From NCBI GenBank assembly GCA_947628395.1, contig CANQZP010000054.1, positions 1-8,970 of the forward strand: a stretch of 8,970 bases of DNA, in the 5' to 3' direction. The translations under genes and the position numbers were made by a program. The notes under the pieces were generated by a model that was given only the letters and a program-made list of their open reading frames with translations, did not search any database and was not told where the DNA came from. This DNA is from an uncultured Clostridia bacterium (lineage in GTDB: Bacteria > Bacillota > Clostridia > TANB77 > CAG-508). Within the stretch, counting starts at the first letter, position 1, and each line of letters begins with the position of its first letter. Shown here one piece after another: positions 6,524-8,970 of this stretch.

Positions 6524-6578
6524 AATTTCATTTGTTTTAGTTTGTCCTAAGAGTTTATATTTATTCATCTGCTTGGTT

Positions 6579-6606
6579 ATTATATCATATTCAAAAAAAA
6601 AGACAA
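6579..6606 (-). promoter_or_regulatory. Promoter of the pflBA operon
   Basis: On the minus strand TTGTCT (6601-6606) and a perfect TATAAT (6579-6584), preceded by TGA as an extended -10, are separated by 16 bases including a nine-T run. The start of transcription would be near 6572, with about 64 untranslated bases before ATG 6506-6508. I saw no clear Rex-type (TTGTTAA/TTAACAA) or FNR-type palindrome next to it. Confidence 0.65.
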
Positions 6607-6627
6607 TAAAAATCCCAATTTATTCTA

Positions 6628-6656
6628 TTGAAAAAAATTTTTTTATGTGATATAAA
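6628..6656 (+). promoter_or_regulatory. Promoter of the micropeptide-cdaA-truA unit
   Basis: TTGAAA (6628-6633), a 17-base spacer ending in TGA (an extended -10 feature), and TATAAA (6651-6656) make a strong sigma-A type promoter. It is divergent from the pflBA promoter, with the two -35 boxes about 20 bp apart. Transcription would begin near 6663, leaving a leader of about 33 bases. Confidence 0.7.
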
Positions 6657-6695
6657 TTTATTTGTAATACAAAAGTAGAAAAGAGGTTAGTTTTT

Positions 6696-6800
6696 ATGGA
6701 TAAAAGAAAAATTATAACTAAGATAGTTGCAGGTGCAATGGTTGTTTTAATGTTATTAGGTGCTGGTAGTACATTTTTATATTATGTATTAGCTAAGTAA
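6696..6800 (+). CDS. 34-residue single-span membrane micropeptide
   Basis: ATG at 6696 opens a 34-codon frame closed by TAA (6798-6800). A short basic head (MDKRKIITK) is followed by one hydrophobic span (about residues 10-33, with VVLMLLGAG), so it should sit in the membrane with its N-terminus inside. AAGAGG (6681-6686) lies nine bases before the ATG, and the strong promoter at 6628-6656 starts just upstream, both favouring a real gene. It ends 15 bp before cdaA and should be co-transcribed. Its shape resembles the small single-span proteins of the DUF4044/Prli42 kind found in Firmicutes, but the match is by shape, not clear sequence identity. Function unknown; a link to CdaA or to membrane stress is only a guess from position. 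Confidence 0.7.
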   Translation: MDKRKIITKIVAGAMVVLMLLGAGSTFLYYVLAK

Positions 6801-6815
6801 TAAGGAGAAAAATAG

Positions 6816-7709
6816 ATGGAAAGTTTTAAATTAGATTTTGAGAGTTTTTATGAAAATAATATTTTAGGATATATAGAAACTCTTCAAAATCATCCTATTA
6901 ACCTAGTAATGCTTATAGTTGACTTAGTAATAGTAATCTTTTTACTTGTCAATAGTTTCAAAATGGTTAAAAATACTAGACTATGGCAGCTTATAAAAGG
7001 TATTATATTTTTAGTTTTAGCTACTTGGATTAGTGGTATTTTTAAATTAACAATACTTAATTATATTTTAACTGCTATTATGAATTGGGGAGTTTTGGCT
7101 CTGATTGTAATATTCCAGCCAGAACTTAGAAGAGGTCTAGAACAATTAGGTACTAGCAAGTTTACGAGATTTTTTGGTTTAGATAAAAGTATAGAAGTTA
7201 AAACCAAAGAAAATATTTACAAAATTGCAATAGCTGCTGAGGAGCTTTCGGCATCTAAGACTGGTGCATTAATTGTTATTGAGAGAGATATAAAAATTAA
7301 TGATATTATTGAGACTGGAATTCTTATAGATGGTGAAATATCTCCACAATTGTTAGTTAATATATTTGTTCCTAGAACACCTTTACATGATGGTGCAGTT
7401 GTTATTAGTGATAATAAAATTGCTGCTGCTTCTTGTATGCTTCCACTAGCAGATGATAAAGATATTGCAAAAGAACTTGGAACTAGACATAGAGCTGCGA
7501 TTGGAATTTCTAAGGAAACTGATAGTATAGTAGTTGTTGTTTCAGAGGAAACTGGAAAAATTTCTATAGCTAAAGATGGAACTCTGATTGCAGATGTAAA
7601 AGATGAAACTTTGAAAAAAATTCTTATTAAATATTTGATTACTGCTAGGAAAATCAATACAATTAAGAAGAAAAAAGCTAAAAAAGTTGAAAATAAAGAA
7701 GAGAATTAA
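6816..7709 (+). CDS. cdaA: Membrane diadenylate cyclase CdaA
   Basis: This enzyme makes cyclic di-AMP from two ATP; the messenger controls potassium and osmolyte transport and cell-wall balance in Gram-positive bacteria. In this 297-residue protein, three membrane segments (about residues 29-46, 59-78 and 82-100) precede the DAC catalytic domain (about 125-275). The active-site DGA motif is at 192-194 in PLHDGAVVI and RHR at 224-226 in GTRHRAAIG; both are intact. GALIVIER (150-157) is also typical. A lysine-rich tail (from about 284) ends the protein. Start ATG 6816 follows AAGGAG. In many Firmicutes cdaA is followed by cdaR (ybbR) and glmM; here truA starts nine bases after the stop, so the usual partner genes are absent from this locus. 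The micropeptide gene precedes it. Confidence 0.95.
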   Translation: MESFKLDFESFYENNILGYIETLQNHPINLVMLIVDLVIVIFLLVNSFKMVKNTRLWQLIKGIIFLVLATWISGIFKLTILNYILTAIMNWGVLALIVIFQPELRRGLEQLGTSKFTRFFGLDKSIEVKTKENIYKIAIAAEELSASKTGALIVIERDIKINDIIETGILIDGEISPQLLVNIFVPRTPLHDGAVVISDNKIAAASCMLPLADDKDIAKELGTRHRAAIGISKETDSIVVVVSEETGKISIAKDGTLIADVKDETLKKILIKYLITARKINTIKKKKAKKVENKEEN

Positions 7710-7718
7710 TTTGGAATT

Positions 7719-8453
7719 ATGAGAAATATTAAATTAATAGTAGAATATGATGGAACAAAGTTTAATGGTTGGCAAAAACAACCTGATAAATTAAATATAC
7801 AAGGGGAAATTGAGAAGGCTATTTCGGAAATTACTGGAGAAGATATAGAGCTTATTGGTTCTGGAAGAACAGATGCAGGAGTTCATAGTTTAGGCCAAAC
7901 TGCAAATTTCAAAACTAATAGTAATATTCCAATAGAAAAATTTGCTATAGCAATAAATTCAAGATTAAAAAAGAGTATTGTTATAAAATCAGCAGAAGAA
8001 GTAGAGGAGAATTTTCATAGTAGATATTCTGTAAAATCAAAAACTTATAGATATATAATAAATAATTCTGAACAAGGAACTGCTATTTATAGAAATTTGG
8101 AAGTTCATGTTCCAATGAAACTAGATGTTTCTTTAATGAAAGAAGCTATAAAATATTTTGAAGGTGAGCATGATTTCAAAGCTTTTAAAGCTAGTGGGAC
8201 TAGTAGTAAAAGTAGTGTAAGGACTATATATAAAGGGGAGATTAGGAGGGAAGGCGAGAGAATTATTATTGAGCTTACTGGAAATGGATTTTTATATAAT
8301 ATGGTTAGGATAATTGTTGGAACTCTTGTAGATGTTGGACTTGGTAAGATCAAACCAGAAGATATAAAAAGTATTATAGAAGAGGAAAAGAGAGAAAATG
8401 CTGGAAAGACTTTTCCAGCTCATGGATTATATTTGTTAAAAGTTGAATATTAG
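7719..8453 (+). CDS. truA: tRNA pseudouridine(38-40) synthase TruA
   Basis: TruA isomerises uridines 38-40 in the anticodon arm of many tRNAs. In this 244-residue protein the catalytic Asp52 lies in GSGRTDAGVHSLGQ. The N-terminal VEYDGTKFNGWQKQ, the middle FHSRYSVKSKTYRY, and the C-terminal GNGFLYNMVRIIVGTLVDVGLGK are all family hallmarks. Length is normal and the ending HGLYLLKVEY is complete. The ATG is only nine bases after the cdaA stop, and the ribosome site is weak (TTTGGA close to the start, GAAGAG further up). Translation is therefore probably coupled to cdaA in one operon. No functional link to c-di-AMP is implied. Confidence 0.96.
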   Translation: MRNIKLIVEYDGTKFNGWQKQPDKLNIQGEIEKAISEITGEDIELIGSGRTDAGVHSLGQTANFKTNSNIPIEKFAIAINSRLKKSIVIKSAEEVEENFHSRYSVKSKTYRYIINNSEQGTAIYRNLEVHVPMKLDVSLMKEAIKYFEGEHDFKAFKASGTSSKSSVRTIYKGEIRREGERIIIELTGNGFLYNMVRIIVGTLVDVGLGKIKPEDIKSIIEEEKRENAGKTFPAHGLYLLKVEY

Positions 8454-8525
8454 AAAATCACATAAAAATATAAGTAGAATATTATATATAAAATTATTCT
8501 TGATTATTAGAAAGGATGGATTTAT

Positions 8526-8861
8526 ATGAATAATCTACTTTTATTTTTTGCGATACCTGTAGCTGTAATTATTTTGTCTGCTATTTTTGAGACTTTTATA
8601 AATTGCCCTTTAAAGATTGCTGGTATTACTTTTGCGATTTTTTTGATTGTAGCATTTGCTGCGTTTGATGAGACTTTTTTGATTTTTGTAATTGCGTATA
8701 CTTTGCTTGCTTATGTTACTGCTTGGATTGTGAAGCAATGGGGGCAAAGGCAAAATAATATTCAGTCTATTGAGGATTTAATAAGTGAGGCTAATGCTAT
8801 AAATGAGGCAAATAATAATTTAAATAATTTTAATTGTGGGTGTAGGAGATTTTTAAAATAA
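8526..8861 (+). CDS. DUF2651-like small membrane protein
   Basis: This 111-residue protein has two to three membrane segments (about residues 3-21, 28-46 and 50-72) with few charges. A hydrophilic, asparagine-rich tail (76-111) follows, ending in NCGCRRFLK. The pattern of the membrane part (PVAVIILSAIFET, FAAFDETFLIFVIAYTLLAYVTAWI) resembles the DUF2651 family (YbeF of Bacillus), whose function is unknown. The tail is longer than I would expect for the family, and its paired cysteines (CGC) next to RR are unusual. AAAGGATGG about 7-10 bases before the ATG supports the start. The gene lies 72 bp after truA. I found no convincing terminator or promoter in the gap, so read-through from cdaA-truA is possible. 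Confidence 0.6.
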   Translation: MNNLLLFFAIPVAVIILSAIFETFINCPLKIAGITFAIFLIVAFAAFDETFLIFVIAYTLLAYVTAWIVKQWGQRQNNIQSIEDLISEANAINEANNNLNNFNCGCRRFLK

Positions 8862-8868
8862 ATTATTC

Positions 8869-8939
8869 AGACAGAGGGGACGGAGTTTTTGTCTAAGATT
8901 TTTGAAAAATCTTAGACAAATAACTCCGTCCCCCTGTCT
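8869..8939. repeat. REP-like long palindrome with GGGGACGGAGTT
   Basis: Two arms of about 35 bases (8869-8903 and 8905-8939) are reverse complements apart from two small bulges. The outer parts carry AGACAG, GGGGACGGAGTT and their complements. The inner part (8891-8917) is a perfect 13-bp stem of GTCTAAGATTTTT type around a single G. It begins 7 bp after the stop of the preceding gene and could end its transcript, but no T-tract follows. The GGGGACGG-type ends resemble dispersed palindromic repeats mobilised by Y1 (REP-associated) transposases. That assignment is from memory of the motif, and no transposase is in the window. Confidence 0.7.
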
Positions 8940-8970
8940 TAATACGATGTAGGTATGAGGCTCTTGATTT

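Noticed and set aside
6509..6568. 20-residue N-terminal extension of PflB
   Set aside because: No ribosome site precedes ATG 6566-6568, whereas AGGAGG is correctly placed before ATG 6506-6508 and the shorter protein has the usual N-terminus.
7217..7657. 146-residue minus-strand frame antisense to cdaA
   Set aside because: The plus-strand frame is clearly CdaA with intact active-site motifs. The antisense frame has the serine/isoleucine-rich look of a shadow and no ribosome site was evident.
8105..8353. 82-residue minus-strand frame antisense to truA
   Set aside because: The frame is a shadow of the conserved TruA coding sequence.
1..8970. CRISPR array, tRNA or rRNA genes
   Set aside because: No regularly spaced direct repeats and no cloverleaf or ribosomal signatures were seen.

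Overview
The window looks like a chromosomal stretch of an AT-rich, Gram-positive anaerobe of the class Clostridia. Evidence for this: genes run at roughly 28% GC where I counted, Shine-Dalgarno sites are AGGAGG-type, and promoters are TTGAAA/TATAAT-type. The gene content also fits: pyruvate formate-lyase with its activase, membrane diadenylate cyclase CdaA, a DUF4364 winged-helix protein, a DUF2651-like membrane protein, and a class D-like sortase beside a thioester/SpaA surface protein. TGA is read as stop. The species cannot be named from the sequence.

Left part (1-1329). The first 84 bases are the 3' end of a gene with richer base composition (about 44% GC). A gene-free stretch follows, packed with short-loop hairpins; the last hairpin is probably the terminator of the leftward DUF4364 gene (390-920). 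About 400 bp of very AT-rich, non-coding DNA separates that gene from the next. It holds three copies of TAGTGTAATA, the outer two lying in a 21-bp inverted repeat.

Surface module (1330-3138). A class D-like sortase gene and a secreted thioester-domain/SpaA-domain protein form a two-gene rightward unit. Both genes have an oddity. The sortase's only usable start codon lies inside its own Shine-Dalgarno sequence. The adhesin stops one residue after LPKTG, without the membrane segment and charged tail that sortase substrates normally carry.

Fermentation block (3222-6606, leftward). pflB and pflA form an operon from a clear promoter at 6579-6606. Downstream lies an unrecognised 79-residue gene of higher GC, with its own near-consensus promoter starting inside the pflA stop region.

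Right part (6628-8970, rightward). A promoter divergent from pflB drives a 34-residue single-span membrane micropeptide (6696-6800), then cdaA and truA. cdaA is not followed by the usual cdaR and glmM. A DUF2651-like membrane protein comes next. The window ends in a long REP-like palindrome carrying GGGGACGGAGTT and its complement.

Most of the window is ordinary housekeeping DNA. The parts most worth a second look are the sortase/adhesin module, the orphan 79-residue gene, the micropeptide ahead of cdaA, and the two palindrome-rich intergenic stretches. I see no CRISPR array, tRNA, rRNA, transposase or clear defence system.
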